A stretch of 64,000 nt of DNA, taken from Blastomonas sp. CACIA14H2 (GTDB taxonomy: Bacteria > Pseudomonadota > Alphaproteobacteria > Sphingomonadales > Sphingomonadaceae). Below, piece by piece: positions 43,124-52,014 of the stretch. A program made the position numbers and the translations under genes. The stretch spans positions 1 through 64,000 of the forward strand of contig AYSC01000011.1 of the NCBI GenBank assembly GCA_000503195.1, read 5' to 3'. The notes beneath the pieces are model-generated. The model searched no databases. It saw only the letters and a program-made list of their open reading frames with translations, and was not told the origin of the DNA. The first letter of the stretch is position 1. The number at the start of each line of letters is the position of its first letter.

Positions 43124-44659
43124 ATGCTGATGAGCGTCTCTCCCCTGCCCTATGCCACGACCCCGTTCGACGGCCATCCGATCAGCGATGCGACGCGCGC
43201 CTTTCTGGCACGCGACCATCAGCTGTTCATCGATGGCCGCTGGGCGGCAGCTTTTGGCGGCGAGGTGATGGAGACGCGCGACCCCGCGACGGGCCTCGTC
43301 GTCGCGCGCTTTGCGGTTGGCGAAGCGGCGGACGTCAATGCGGCTGTGGTGGCCGCGCGCAACGCGTTCGATGGCGGCTGGGCGCGCTCGCAACCCGCCT
43401 ATCGCGCCGCGCTGCTGCGCCGGCTCGCCGAGCTGATGCAGCGCGATGCGCAGATGCTCGCCGAGCTCGAGGTGATCGACAGCGGCATGCCGATGTTCAT
43501 CGCCAGCCTGACGGTGAGCAACTGCGTCGAGATGCTGCATTATTATGCCGGGCTCGCCGGGACCATCGAAGGCACGACGACCACTCCGCCCGCGCATGTC
43601 AGCATGGAGGCCGAAGCGCTCACCTACACGCTGCGCGAACCGGTCGGCGTCGCCGCGCATATCATCCCGTGGAACGTGCCGCTGTCGATGGCGATCCTGA
43701 AGCTCGCGCCAGCGCTTGCCGCAGGATGCACCAATATCGTCAAGCCCAGCGAGGAAACGCCGCTGACCGCGCTGGCGCTGGCCGACCTGATCGCCGAGGC
43801 CGGATTTCCCGCCGGTGTCGTGAACATCGTCAACGGCACCGGGCCAGGGGTCGGCGCGGCGCTCGCCGGGCATCCGGGTATCGACAAGGTGGCCTTTACC
43901 GGATCGACCGCGACCGGACGCCGCATCGTCGAGGCCGCGCTCGGCAACTTGAAGAAGGTCACGCTCGAACTCGGCGGCAAGTCGCCGGTGGTGGTGATGC
44001 CCGATGCCGACCTCGAGCTTGCGGTGCCCGGCGTGGCGATGGCGACCTATTTCCTGGGCGGACAGAACTGCATGGCGGGCACCCGCATCTTCGTGCACGA
44101 CGATGTCTACGAGGCGATGATCGAAGGTCTGGTCGCGTTCTCGGAGAATCTGGTGGTCGATCACGGCCTCGCCCCCGGCTGCATGATCGGCCCGATGGTG
44201 TCGCAGGCGCATGCCGCCAAGGTGATGGGCTATATCGCGCGCGGCCTCAGCGAGGGAGCGACGCTGCGCACCGGCGGCCAGCGTCTCAACCGCGCAGGTC
44301 ATTTCATCGCCCCGACGATCTTTACCGCCACGACCCCCGACATGGGGATCGTGCAGGACGAGATTTTCGGCCCCGTGATGGCAGTGCAGCGCTTCGACAC
44401 GCTCGACCCGGACGAGATCGCGCGCATGGCGAACAATTCGCCCTATGGCCTGTCGGGCAGCGTGTGGACGCGCTCGCTTTCTGCAGCGCACAAGATCGCC
44501 GCGCGCATCCGCTCGGGCCATGTCTCGATCAACTGCCATGGCGCGGTCGCGCACAACATCCCGTTCGGCGGCTATGGCCAATCGGGCTGGGGCCGCGAAT
44601 TCGGGCGCGAGAGCCTCGACAATTATCTCGAGACCAAGGCGGTCACCGCGCGGCTCTAG
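43124..44659 (+). CDS. NAD(P)-dependent aldehyde dehydrogenase
   Basis: 511 residues, full length. AEALTYTLREPVGVAAHIIPWN at the NAD site (shown in part as EPVGVAAHIIPWN), FTGSTATGR, Glu in LELGGKSP and nucleophile Cys in LGGQNCMAGTR are intact. An N-terminal stretch ISDATRAFLARDHQLFIDGRW matches the frameshifted N-terminus of the other ALDH. It is last in the 39478-44659 operon and its stop overlaps that of the convergent IclR gene by four bases (CTAG). Role: oxidation of a pathway aldehyde to acid. Confidence 0.94.
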   Translation: MLMSVSPLPYATTPFDGHPISDATRAFLARDHQLFIDGRWAAAFGGEVMETRDPATGLVVARFAVGEAADVNAAVVAARNAFDGGWARSQPAYRAALLRRLAELMQRDAQMLAELEVIDSGMPMFIASLTVSNCVEMLHYYAGLAGTIEGTTTTPPAHVSMEAEALTYTLREPVGVAAHIIPWNVPLSMAILKLAPALAAGCTNIVKPSEETPLTALALADLIAEAGFPAGVVNIVNGTGPGVGAALAGHPGIDKVAFTGSTATGRRIVEAALGNLKKVTLELGGKSPVVVMPDADLELAVPGVAMATYFLGGQNCMAGTRIFVHDDVYEAMIEGLVAFSENLVVDHGLAPGCMIGPMVSQAHAAKVMGYIARGLSEGATLRTGGQRLNRAGHFIAPTIFTATTPDMGIVQDEIFGPVMAVQRFDTLDPDEIARMANNSPYGLSGSVWTRSLSAAHKIAARIRSGHVSINCHGAVAHNIPFGGYGQSGWGREFGRESLDNYLETKAVTARL

Positions 44660-45453
44660 GCGGCCGCAACGGCCTCTGGTGACGCCCGGTCGAGCGACTC
44701 GCCGATCGCCTTGGCGGTGGCGAGCAGCTCGGGCAGATAGCTTTCGAGCGCATTCTCCAGCTTCAGCGCCGAGGCGAAGAAGACCAGCGTCATCGCCGCC
44801 TCGAACCGTCCCTGCTTGAAGATCGGCACCGCGATCGACGAGGTCTTGCCCGGCGTGTGGTTGAAATAGTTGCGCCCCTGCACCGCATAGCCGCGCGCGC
44901 GGATACCCTCCGCATTCAGCGCCAGCTCGGCCGCCGCGAGATAATTGGGGTCGATATCCTGGTCGGCGCGCATCCATTTGAGGATCTGCGCGCGCTCCTC
45001 GTCATCGGCATAGGCCATCGAGAGCTTGCCCGACGCGCTGTCGAGCAAGGGCAGCGTGAAGCCCGGATAATATTGCGCGAAGGTGAGCGAGGTGTTCGCG
45101 TGCGTCGAATCGCGCAGCATCATGTTCTTGCCGACGCGGATCGCGATCGAGACCGGCCAGCCGATCTTGCGGGTCAAGGCCACGATATGCGGCCGCGCCG
45201 CCTCGACCAGAACCCCGTCCTGCTGATAGCCGCTCGACAGGCTCTGCACCAGCAGCGTCGGGCGATAGCGCTTGCGCGCCGGTTCCTGCTCGATCAGGCC
45301 TTCGTACAGCAAGGTCTGCACGATGCGGTGCGCGGTCGGATAGGGCACGTTGGCCGCGCGCGAGATTTCCATCATCGTCATCGATCGGTTGCGGTTGATC
45401 GCCTTTAAGGCGGCGATCGCCCGGCTGAACGACTGGATCGGAACTCCCTTCAT
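44656..45453 (-). CDS. IclR-family transcriptional regulator
   Basis: 265 residues: winged HTH (about 1-75, FSRAIAALKAINRNRSMTMMEISRAANVPYPTAHR shown as SMTMMEISRAANV) and IclR effector domain (about 85-255, AIRVGKNMMLRD, GLDSASGKL-like LLDSASGKLSMAY, GYAVQGRNYF). It is the only regulator gene between 30 and 64 kb. Immediately upstream are two copies of the recurring palindrome, including the only perfect one (45554), so it is likely autoregulated and is the best candidate to bind the other sites. Effector unknown. Confidence 0.93.
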   Translation of the reverse strand: MKGVPIQSFSRAIAALKAINRNRSMTMMEISRAANVPYPTAHRIVQTLLYEGLIEQEPARKRYRPTLLVQSLSSGYQQDGVLVEAARPHIVALTRKIGWPVSIAIRVGKNMMLRDSTHANTSLTFAQYYPGFTLPLLDSASGKLSMAYADDEERAQILKWMRADQDIDPNYLAAAELALNAEGIRARGYAVQGRNYFNHTPGKTSSIAVPIFKQGRFEAAMTLVFFASALKLENALESYLPELLATAKAIGESLDRASPEAVAAA

Positions 45454-45523
45454 GGCCACAGCCCCCTTTTCGCTGCTGCGCCGCCCCATGACGGAGCCGG
45501 CGGCAGGCGAATGCTGCGTCAAA

Positions 45524-45540
45524 CTATCCGGATGGTGGCA
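45524..45540. promoter_or_regulatory. IclR-type operator, site 5a (before IclR gene)
   Basis: TATCCG-GATGG-TGGCAG, perfect left half, weak right half. It lies 71 bases before the IclR start and 30 bases (about three helical turns) from the perfect site at 45554, suggesting a tandem pair for cooperative binding. Confidence 0.5.
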
Positions 45541-45552
45541 GACTTTCCAGAT

Positions 45553-46908
45553 TTATCCGACAGGCGGATATTTGCGCGCCCAGATGCCGATGATGGCGGC
45601 CCCGATCAGCGTCAGGACCGGAGGGATCAGCCCGAAGGCCAGCCCGACCCCCAGCACCGCGCTTTCGCTCTGCGGCAGGCCCGCGACCGCGCGCGCGGCA
45701 TCGAAGCCGAAAGCGGAAAGCACCAGGCCGGTGAGCAGCGTGCCCCCCAGCGCGAAGGCGATCTTGTCCGCCGCGATCCAGGCGGCCGAATAGAGGCCCG
45801 AATGGTCGGCATCGTCCGCCGCAATGTCAGCCAGCATCGAGAAGCCGATCACCGTCCAGCCCGAATTGCCGATCGCGGCGGTGAAGGCGAGCAGATAGGC
45901 GACCCAGATCGGCTGGTCGGCGAGCAGGAGCCAGACCATGTAGCTCAGCGCATAGATGACCGATCCGGCGATGAACGCGCGCGGCTTGCCGAAGCGTCCG
46001 GCCGCCCAGACCCAGAAGGGCTGCGCGGCGATGATCCCGGCACAGGCGCTCAGGATGATCACCCCGATCACCTGCAACGCGTCGGCGCGTCCCGACTGAT
46101 AGGTGAGGAAATAGAGCATGGTCGCATAGCCCATGCCGCTGCCGGTAAGCTGCAAGAAATTGGCCGCGAACAGGCTAGCAAAGCGCCGCTGCGCAAACAG
46201 CCCGGCCATCGCGCCGAACCGGAGCGGCGGGGTCGCGAACGCGCCCTGAGCCCCATCGGCCTTGCGCCCTATCCCGAAGAACGCGAGCAGCAGCGAGGCC
46301 GAGGCGATGACCGACAGCACCACCGCCATCTGTCGATAGCCGTCTGCGCCGCCACCGAATTGCTCGACCAGTGCGGGCGCGACCGCGCCTGCGGTCAATA
46401 CGCCCACCGCGGTGAACACGAGCCGCCACGCCATCAGCACCGTGCGCTGGCGCTCGTTCGAGGCCAGCTCTCCGGCAATCGCGAGATAGGGGACCGAAAA
46501 GGTCGCGAACACCACCATGTACAGGCTGAAGGTGACGATCACCCAGGCCGCGCGCTGCGCATTGTCGCCATCGGGCACGCGGAACAGCAGGGTGAGCGCG
46601 AGCGGAGCGAGCACCGCACCGACCAGCAGCCAGTAACGGCGCGGTACCCGTCCCTTCAGCCGGTCGGACAGCATGCCCACGGCGAAATCGCTGCCGACGC
46701 CGAAGACCAGCTTGGGCAGGAAGATCGCAGCCCCCGCCAGCGCGACATCCATGCCGACGACATTGGTGAGGAAGAACAGCAGCAGCAGCGAGGGGATGTC
46801 GCGAAAGATCTGCCCCGCAATCTGGCCGACGCCATAGCCGACCTGTCCGCCCAGCGTCAGCCGGGTCCGCTCGGACGGCGCGGAGGCCGCCAGCGCTGCT
46901 GCCTCCAT
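45553..46908 (-). CDS. MFS transporter, glycoside-pentoside-hexuronide (GPH) cation symporter type
   Basis: 451 residues, about 12 transmembrane segments (for example IPSLLLLFFLTNVVG, LLVGAVLAPLALTLLF, ALGGTLLTGLVLSAFGF). The GYGVGQIAGQIFRDIP start and SDRLKGRVPRRYW loop after TM2 fit GPH symporters. Expected to import the pathway substrate or an intermediate across the inner membrane. A GTG at 46914, overlapping the upstream TGA (GTGA), is a possible alternative start adding two residues. It is coupled to the DUF1838 gene upstream. The perfect IclR operator overlaps its last codons. Confidence 0.87.
   Translation of the reverse strand: MEAAALAASAPSERTRLTLGGQVGYGVGQIAGQIFRDIPSLLLLFFLTNVVGMDVALAGAAIFLPKLVFGVGSDFAVGMLSDRLKGRVPRRYWLLVGAVLAPLALTLLFRVPDGDNAQRAAWVIVTFSLYMVVFATFSVPYLAIAGELASNERQRTVLMAWRLVFTAVGVLTAGAVAPALVEQFGGGADGYRQMAVVLSVIASASLLLAFFGIGRKADGAQGAFATPPLRFGAMAGLFAQRRFASLFAANFLQLTGSGMGYATMLYFLTYQSGRADALQVIGVIILSACAGIIAAQPFWVWAAGRFGKPRAFIAGSVIYALSYMVWLLLADQPIWVAYLLAFTAAIGNSGWTVIGFSMLADIAADDADHSGLYSAAWIAADKIAFALGGTLLTGLVLSAFGFDAARAVAGLPQSESAVLGVGLAFGLIPPVLTLIGAAIIGIWARKYPPVG
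45554..45570. promoter_or_regulatory. IclR-type operator, site 5b (perfect palindrome)
   Basis: TATCCG-ACAGG-CGGATA, both half-sites perfect. It overlaps the 3' end of the GPH transporter gene and lies 101 bases before the IclR start. It is the best copy of the motif in the window and defines the consensus. Confidence 0.72.
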
Positions 46909-46910
46909 GC

Positions 46911-47945
46911 TCACGGACGCGGCGGCATCGGCGGCAGCACGGGCGCTGCGGGCGGCTGCGGCGGGGTCCAGCCCGGCGGGACCGGCGCGGGCTTCTGCGT
47001 CATCTTGTAATTCTCGAGGCTCGAGAGCGACGGGCCGTAATCCTCGGTCGGCGCGGTCAGATAGCCCGGATCGATCTTGCGCGCGGCTTCTACCAGATCG
47101 GCGGGAAGGTCCGCGATGCCGTTGGTCATCGTGCCGAACGAGGCGAAATAGTTGATGAAGCCGGGGGCCTCGCCCATCAGCATCCAGGGCAGCCAGGGGG
47201 TGATGCGCGACCAGCTTCCGGTCACCGGCAGCGCGGTGAGCTTCGGGTTCTCGATGTCTTTCTTGTTCACGAAGAACAGGAAATGCTCGGACACGCGGTT
47301 GAAGGCGCCCGCCGATTCGCGCGGCCATTCCTTGGGCTGCAGCGAGGCGGGATAGAACAGGTCGATGCCCGTCTCCAGGATCAGCGTGTTGCCAGGGCCG
47401 TCGCTCCAGTTGAGCAGGAACGGTTCGGGCGGGCGGGTATCCTTGTTGAGCCCGCCATAGCTCGGCGGCTGCGGCTTGGTGTCGCGGATGTCGTAGTTGA
47501 ACGGATCGTTGGCGATCGGCACCACCTTCACCGTCTCGCCGGTATAGGGATTCTTCCAGCTGTCCATGATCTTGCCGGTCTCGAGATCGCGGTAGAAGAC
47601 CACCTCCTTGAGCACGCGCCGCCAGTTGCCATCGGGCAGGCGCAGCGTGCGGACGACCGAGAAACCGTCGATCTTGAACAGCGGGCGCACCTTTTCATTG
47701 TCGCGCACGCCATAGACGGTGCCGGTGATGCGGCTGACCTTCTGCTTCGAGGTGTCGAGCTCGCCATCGATCCGCGCATAGGTATCGCGGTTCCAGATCG
47801 GGCTCTTGGTGTCGATCCTGGTGACGAAGCTCGGCACCTTGGCCTTGGCCATGCCGGGCGTGGCGGCAAGCCCCGCCAATACGAGGCCGCTCGCGAGCAA
47901 ACCCAGCGACCACCGTTTGACCATCTTCGAACCCTGCCCTGCCAT
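46911..47945 (-). CDS. DUF1838 family protein (second of three)
   Basis: 344 residues. A signal peptide (about 8-34, WSLGLLASGLVLAGLAA) precedes a DUF1838 domain: NRDTYARIDGELDTSK, DLETGKIMDSWKNPYTGE, PWLPWMLMGEAPG. It ends in a proline-rich tail (TPPQPPAAPVLPPMPP). The start at 47945 has AGGAGGACGCG directly before it, one of the strongest ribosome sites in the window. It is coupled to the GPH transporter and has an IclR-type site at 48024. Biochemical role unknown. Confidence 0.86.
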   Translation of the reverse strand: MAGQGSKMVKRWSLGLLASGLVLAGLAATPGMAKAKVPSFVTRIDTKSPIWNRDTYARIDGELDTSKQKVSRITGTVYGVRDNEKVRPLFKIDGFSVVRTLRLPDGNWRRVLKEVVFYRDLETGKIMDSWKNPYTGETVKVVPIANDPFNYDIRDTKPQPPSYGGLNKDTRPPEPFLLNWSDGPGNTLILETGIDLFYPASLQPKEWPRESAGAFNRVSEHFLFFVNKKDIENPKLTALPVTGSWSRITPWLPWMLMGEAPGFINYFASFGTMTNGIADLPADLVEAARKIDPGYLTAPTEDYGPSLSSLENYKMTQKPAPVPPGWTPPQPPAAPVLPPMPPRP

Positions 47946-48023
47946 CGCGTCCTCCTGTTGGCGCTGCGTCCTTGCTACAGATTGATGGCAATCGCGCCAG
48001 CCTCCGCGATGCTTCTGCATGTT

Positions 48024-48040
48024 TGTTCGCCTGTTGGATA
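48024..48040. promoter_or_regulatory. IclR-type operator, site 6 (before second DUF1838)
   Basis: TGTTCG-CCTGT-TGGATA, each half one or more bases from consensus. It lies 79 bases before the DUF1838 start on the minus strand, the same distance as at other sites. Confidence 0.5.
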
Positions 48041-48083
48041 AGATTGCCGGTCTTCGGACAAACGCTTGAGGACCAGCGAAATT

Positions 48084-48932
48084 TTACCCCTTCGCGTCCC
48101 ATAAGGGCGCGAGGATCGCCGCAGGATCCTTCAGCACCTCGGGCTTGCGCGCCGCTGTCGCTTCGAGCCAGGCGGGCGGCAGCGAATCCGGATGTGCATT
48201 CTGGCGGCCAAATCCGCTGGCGGTGAGGTGGCCGGGGCGGTCGCCCATGCCCAGCCAGGGTCGCCACGATACGACATTGGTATAGCTGACCTCGGACGTC
48301 GCCCGCGTGGCGCCGGGCTTCATCAGGTCGCTCTTGCGCGCGTGCAGCACGCTGTTGTCCGAATAGCGGAACGGCCGGCTCGCGCCGGGAAACAGGCTCT
48401 CGGAGCGCATCTGCTCGCTCACCCACACATCATCGCCGCGGACGACGAACGGCAACACGTGATGCTCGATGGTCAGCCCCGGAATGGGCTTGGGCAAGGT
48501 GAAAGACAGGTCGCGCCCGAATATCGAGGCCGAAGGCTGGAAGCCGCCGCTCGGCACCTGGCAATCCTGGTTGGTATAGGGGTTGCGGAACCTGTCCATC
48601 GCCTTGCCGGTTACCGGATCGGTGAACCAGGCCAGCTCGAAGCTGACCGACCGATAGGTGCCATCGTCGAGCCGCCGGGTGCGCGAGAATACCGCCGACG
48701 ATACGCCGAACAGCGGGGTCATCTCGTCTCCGACCACGCCGAAATAGCTGGCCTGCACCCAGTTGGTGGTCAGTTCCTCGTCGAGCGCGCAGCGCATCAT
48801 CATGAAGGTCCGCTGCCGTCCCTCCGGGCTGGTCACGTCCAGCCCGCCATCGGCGGCGAGCAGCCGTGCGGGGAACGCGCCAGCAGCGCCTGTGGCAAGA
48901 AGTCCGGCTAGTGCCTCGCGGCGACCGATCAT
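48084..48932 (-). CDS. DUF1838 family protein (third of three)
   Basis: 282 residues with a probable Tat-like signal (GRREALAGLLATGAAGAFPA, about 3-22). The DUF1838 body contains YFGVVGDEMTPLFGVS, FTDPVTGKAMDRFRNPYTNQ and SWRPWLGMGDRPG. Shorter than the other two copies, mainly through a shorter C-terminus. It lies between the second TonB receptor and the second DUF1838 gene on the same strand and is separated from the receptor by a terminator-like hairpin. Confidence 0.86.
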   Translation of the reverse strand: MIGRREALAGLLATGAAGAFPARLLAADGGLDVTSPEGRQRTFMMMRCALDEELTTNWVQASYFGVVGDEMTPLFGVSSAVFSRTRRLDDGTYRSVSFELAWFTDPVTGKAMDRFRNPYTNQDCQVPSGGFQPSASIFGRDLSFTLPKPIPGLTIEHHVLPFVVRGDDVWVSEQMRSESLFPGASRPFRYSDNSVLHARKSDLMKPGATRATSEVSYTNVVSWRPWLGMGDRPGHLTASGFGRQNAHPDSLPPAWLEATAARKPEVLKDPAAILAPLWDAKG

Positions 48933-48960
48933 GGGGGCGGTCCTTCACATGTCAAAATGA

Positions 48961-48990
48961 GGGCGCGGCATCCGCCAGGATACCGCGCCC
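48961..48990 (-). terminator. Hairpin terminator after the second TonB receptor
   Basis: An 8-bp perfect stem GGGCGCGG/CCGCGCCC (48961-48968 with 48983-48990) with a 14-base loop, 10 bases after the receptor stop on the minus strand and followed by TCATTTTG. Probably an intrinsic terminator limiting read-through into the third DUF1838 gene. Confidence 0.65.
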
Positions 48991-48999
48991 GGGATGCTA

Positions 49000-51600
49000 T
49001 CAGAATTTCACCCCGGCGGTGATACCAAAGCGGCGCCGCTCGCCCAGATAGGCTTCGGGGATCGAAAAGGCCGACGGGAAGCCGGCGCGCGGCTGGTTGA
49101 TCGAATTCTGCACATAGATTTCGTCGAGCAGGTTGTTGGCCCAGAGCGCGATCGAATAGCGGTCGCTTTCCAGCGCCAACCGCGCGTTGACCAGCGTGCG
49201 TTCGCCGAAGCTGATCGTGTTGATCAGGTTGTTGAACGCCGGACCGGTATAGTTGACATCGACACGCGCCTTGATCGCCCAGTCGTCCGACACCGGTACA
49301 TTGGCCACCGCGTGGACGTTATACTGCGTCTTGACCGAGCGTTGCGCACGCAGGCCATCGAGCGACGGCACGAACTGGGTGCCGCCATTGGCGGTAGGCA
49401 CCGCAATGATCGGCGGACAGCCCGGCGCATTGGTGAAGGTGGCAGGCGTCGTCCCGGCGCGGCATTGCGGAATCGTCGATCCGTCATAGGCGCCGGGGCG
49501 GAATTTCGGATCCGAATAGATGAAGCTGCCGCCGATCGAGAACATGTCGGTAATGTCCCAGTCGGCCTGCATCTCGAAGCCCTTGGCGCGGATCGCCCCC
49601 GCATTCTGCACGATGCGGACCGGGTTCACCGCCGTCGGGTTCTGGGTGAACGCGGAAACCTGCGCGTCCTTCCAGTCGACATAGAAGAACGAGCCGTTCA
49701 GCGTCACGCGCCGGTCGAACAACCGGCTCTTGAACCCGGCCTCATAGGTCCAGTTGGTTTCTTCCTCATAAGGCACCTCGCTGGCGAGGATGCCGGTCGC
49801 ACTCACCGGATTGGCGGTGTTGAAGCCGCCCGAACGCACGCCCTTGGCGGCCGAGACGTAGAGCAGGATGTCTTCGACCGGACGATAGTCGAGCGTGAAG
49901 CGCGGGGTGAAGCTGTTGAAGGTGCGCTTGAAGATGGGGCCGATCACCGGGAAGGTGCCCGGTGCCGGAACGCTGGTGCCGGGGATCGGCTTGTTGACGC
50001 CGGGTGCCGAGGTGGGGTTGGAAATCGAGAACACCTGTGCCTGCTTCACGTCCGAATTGTAGCGCGCCTCGGCATTGAAGCGGAAATCGCCCAGTTCGTA
50101 GCCCACCGCGCCGAAGATCGAGAAGGTCTTAGTGCTGGCGCGCGAGTAGCTGCCGACAACCTGGGTCACGTTGCTGTCCGGCACCAGGAAGATATTCGCG
50201 GTGAAGTCATAAGGGCCGACTCCAGTCGCTGCAGGCGTCGCCAGCTGATTGACCTGGATCAGGCGCTCGTTGGCGGCGAGCCCACCACCATCGGCACCCA
50301 GGCCGGAAGCCGCGATCGGGATGCGCGAATTGAAGTAGAAGCCGCCGACGATCCACTGGAACGGCGATTCATTGTCCGACTGGATGCGAATTTCCTGGCT
50401 GAACGTGCGGACACGCTCGATATTGGTGACCGAGAGGTTGGCCCGGGTCAGCCGCGTATAGGGCGCGTTGGCAAAATTGCTGCCGCAACTGGGGTTGGTG
50501 GCATTGCCGAGCGTGCAGACACCGAACAGCGTTCCCGCCGAGGTGAGGTCGTAATCGCTGAAGCCGCGATTGCTGGCCCAGGTGAAGCCGGTCGTGCTGG
50601 TCGCCTTGACCCCGGCAATCCGTCCCTCGAGCAGCAGCGACACCTGCTGGTTTTCGGAGCGGGTATCGGGAATGCGCGCCGTCACGTCATTGACCCGCCG
50701 CGGCGGAAGCTCGCCGCAGAACAGCAATGGCAGACCGGTCGCGGCGTTGATGTTACCGCAGTTCAGGCTGCGCACCGGCAAGCCATAGACCGGCGAGATT
50801 TCCGCCTCGGAATGCGTGACGAAACCGGAGAGCAGCGCGCGGAAATGCTCGCTGGGCTCGAACTCCAGCGCGCCCGAAAGGGCGTATTTCTCGAACCCGC
50901 CGAGCTTGTCGTTGCGCGCACCGGCATTGGTTCCAAAGCCGTCATAGGTGACATAGCCGCCCGCGACACGCGCCCGCAGCGTATCGGAAATCGGCAGCGA
51001 AAGCGCACCGCGAATACGGTAATCCTCATCCACGCCCACAGTCGCCTGGAAGCTGCCGGAGAAATCGCGGCTGGGCTTGCCGGTGCTGATCGCCAGCGCG
51101 CCGGCAAAGGTCGAACGGCCGAACAGCGCGCTTTGCGGCCCCTTGGCGATTTCGATCTGGCCGACATCGAGCACGGACAGAATGTCGATCGTGTTGCGGC
51201 TGGTCTGGTAGATGCCGTCGATGAACACGCCGACATTCGCCTCGACGTTGAGATCGCCTGCCGTGTTGCCCGGCGCCAGGCCGCGAATGTAGATCGTCTG
51301 GGTGTTGCCGCCGGCAATGTTGTTCATCACGATGCCGGGCGTGGAATTGCCCAGATCGGCCAGGGTCTGGATGTTGCGCTCGGCCAGATCCTCCGCCGAA
51401 TAGGCGTTGATGACGATCGGGACGGACTGGACATCTTCATCGCGCCTGCGCGCCGTGACCACGATTTCGGACCGGTCGCCCTCATCTTCGGCAGCCGTCG
51501 CTTCCTGTGCGCTGGCAGGCAGCGCGATCGTGATGCTGCTCAGCGCAACGCCGGAGAGGAGTACCGAACGGGCGAAGCCCAACGTGCTTAAAACCTTCAT
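49000..51600 (-). CDS. TonB-dependent outer-membrane receptor
   Basis: 866 residues. Signal peptide ending ALPASAQ (about residue 32), TonB-box-like SEIVVTARRRDEDVQ, a plug domain (about 45-170, VPIVINAYSAEDLAERN) and a barrel ending FGITAGVKF. It is the only outer-membrane receptor of the catabolic cluster and should import the bulky substrate. The start at 51600 follows GGGGGATAGAAATC. Two IclR-type sites lie 180-240 bases upstream, so it appears to be under the same control as the enzymes. Confidence 0.93.
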   Translation of the reverse strand: MKVLSTLGFARSVLLSGVALSSITIALPASAQEATAAEDEGDRSEIVVTARRRDEDVQSVPIVINAYSAEDLAERNIQTLADLGNSTPGIVMNNIAGGNTQTIYIRGLAPGNTAGDLNVEANVGVFIDGIYQTSRNTIDILSVLDVGQIEIAKGPQSALFGRSTFAGALAISTGKPSRDFSGSFQATVGVDEDYRIRGALSLPISDTLRARVAGGYVTYDGFGTNAGARNDKLGGFEKYALSGALEFEPSEHFRALLSGFVTHSEAEISPVYGLPVRSLNCGNINAATGLPLLFCGELPPRRVNDVTARIPDTRSENQQVSLLLEGRIAGVKATSTTGFTWASNRGFSDYDLTSAGTLFGVCTLGNATNPSCGSNFANAPYTRLTRANLSVTNIERVRTFSQEIRIQSDNESPFQWIVGGFYFNSRIPIAASGLGADGGGLAANERLIQVNQLATPAATGVGPYDFTANIFLVPDSNVTQVVGSYSRASTKTFSIFGAVGYELGDFRFNAEARYNSDVKQAQVFSISNPTSAPGVNKPIPGTSVPAPGTFPVIGPIFKRTFNSFTPRFTLDYRPVEDILLYVSAAKGVRSGGFNTANPVSATGILASEVPYEEETNWTYEAGFKSRLFDRRVTLNGSFFYVDWKDAQVSAFTQNPTAVNPVRIVQNAGAIRAKGFEMQADWDITDMFSIGGSFIYSDPKFRPGAYDGSTIPQCRAGTTPATFTNAPGCPPIIAVPTANGGTQFVPSLDGLRAQRSVKTQYNVHAVANVPVSDDWAIKARVDVNYTGPAFNNLINTISFGERTLVNARLALESDRYSIALWANNLLDEIYVQNSINQPRAGFPSAFSIPEAYLGERRRFGITAGVKF

Positions 51601-51778
51601 GATTTCTATCCCCCAATGGACACCTGGTCTGGTGACTTTTCCCTTCTGCTCCGGCAGGCGCCGCGTCGCGGTGCCCAAACCCGATGTCGCTGTCTGCCTC
51701 GTTGTCCGGACAGACTTGCTTCTGACGAGGGAATGAGCGCATGAACCCCTCCATTCATGCAAATCCGCGTTGACCGAC

Positions 51779-51795
51779 TATCCACCAGGCGGTCA
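51779..51795. promoter_or_regulatory. IclR-type operator, site 7a
   Basis: TATCCA-CCAGG-CGGTCA: both halves close to consensus (one and two mismatches). It lies 179 bases before the TonB receptor start, on the same helical face as the second site four turns away. Confidence 0.55.
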
Positions 51796-51820
51796 ATAGC
51801 CGCCGATTCCTGCTGGCCAC

Positions 51821-51837
51821 AGACCGCATGGCGGATA
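51821..51837. promoter_or_regulatory. IclR-type operator, site 7b
   Basis: AGACCG-CATGG-CGGATA with a perfect right half, 221 bases before the TonB receptor start and 42 bases from site 7a. Confidence 0.55.
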
Positions 51838-52014
51838 GATTGTTGCGCGTCACGGGCCAACCGAGGATCGCAACAGGGCAGCGCGCAGCTGTTTCGGCAA
51901 CAAAGGAAGCGTCCAGCGGACGCCTTCGATCGTGCGCGCGCTGCCGGCTCGAAAGCCGCAGCCACCGCATAGTGCTCGCTACAAACGGTTGGGGCAGCGC
52001 CCTCCCCTGCCCGG

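Larger units (their letters stand above)
51601..52014. other. 414-bp intergenic region upstream of the second TonB receptor
   Basis: No convincing gene. It contains two IclR-type palindromes (51779-51795 and 51821-51837), 42 bases apart. The 180-base stretch between the first site and the receptor ATG is longer than at other regulated genes, which implies a long leader or an additional promoter element. Confidence 0.6.

Noticed and set aside
48961-48990. IclR-like half-sites in the hairpin loop after the second TonB receptor
   Set aside because: The loop reads TATCC and GGCGGAT but with too short a spacing; the perfect 8-bp stem better explains it as a terminator.
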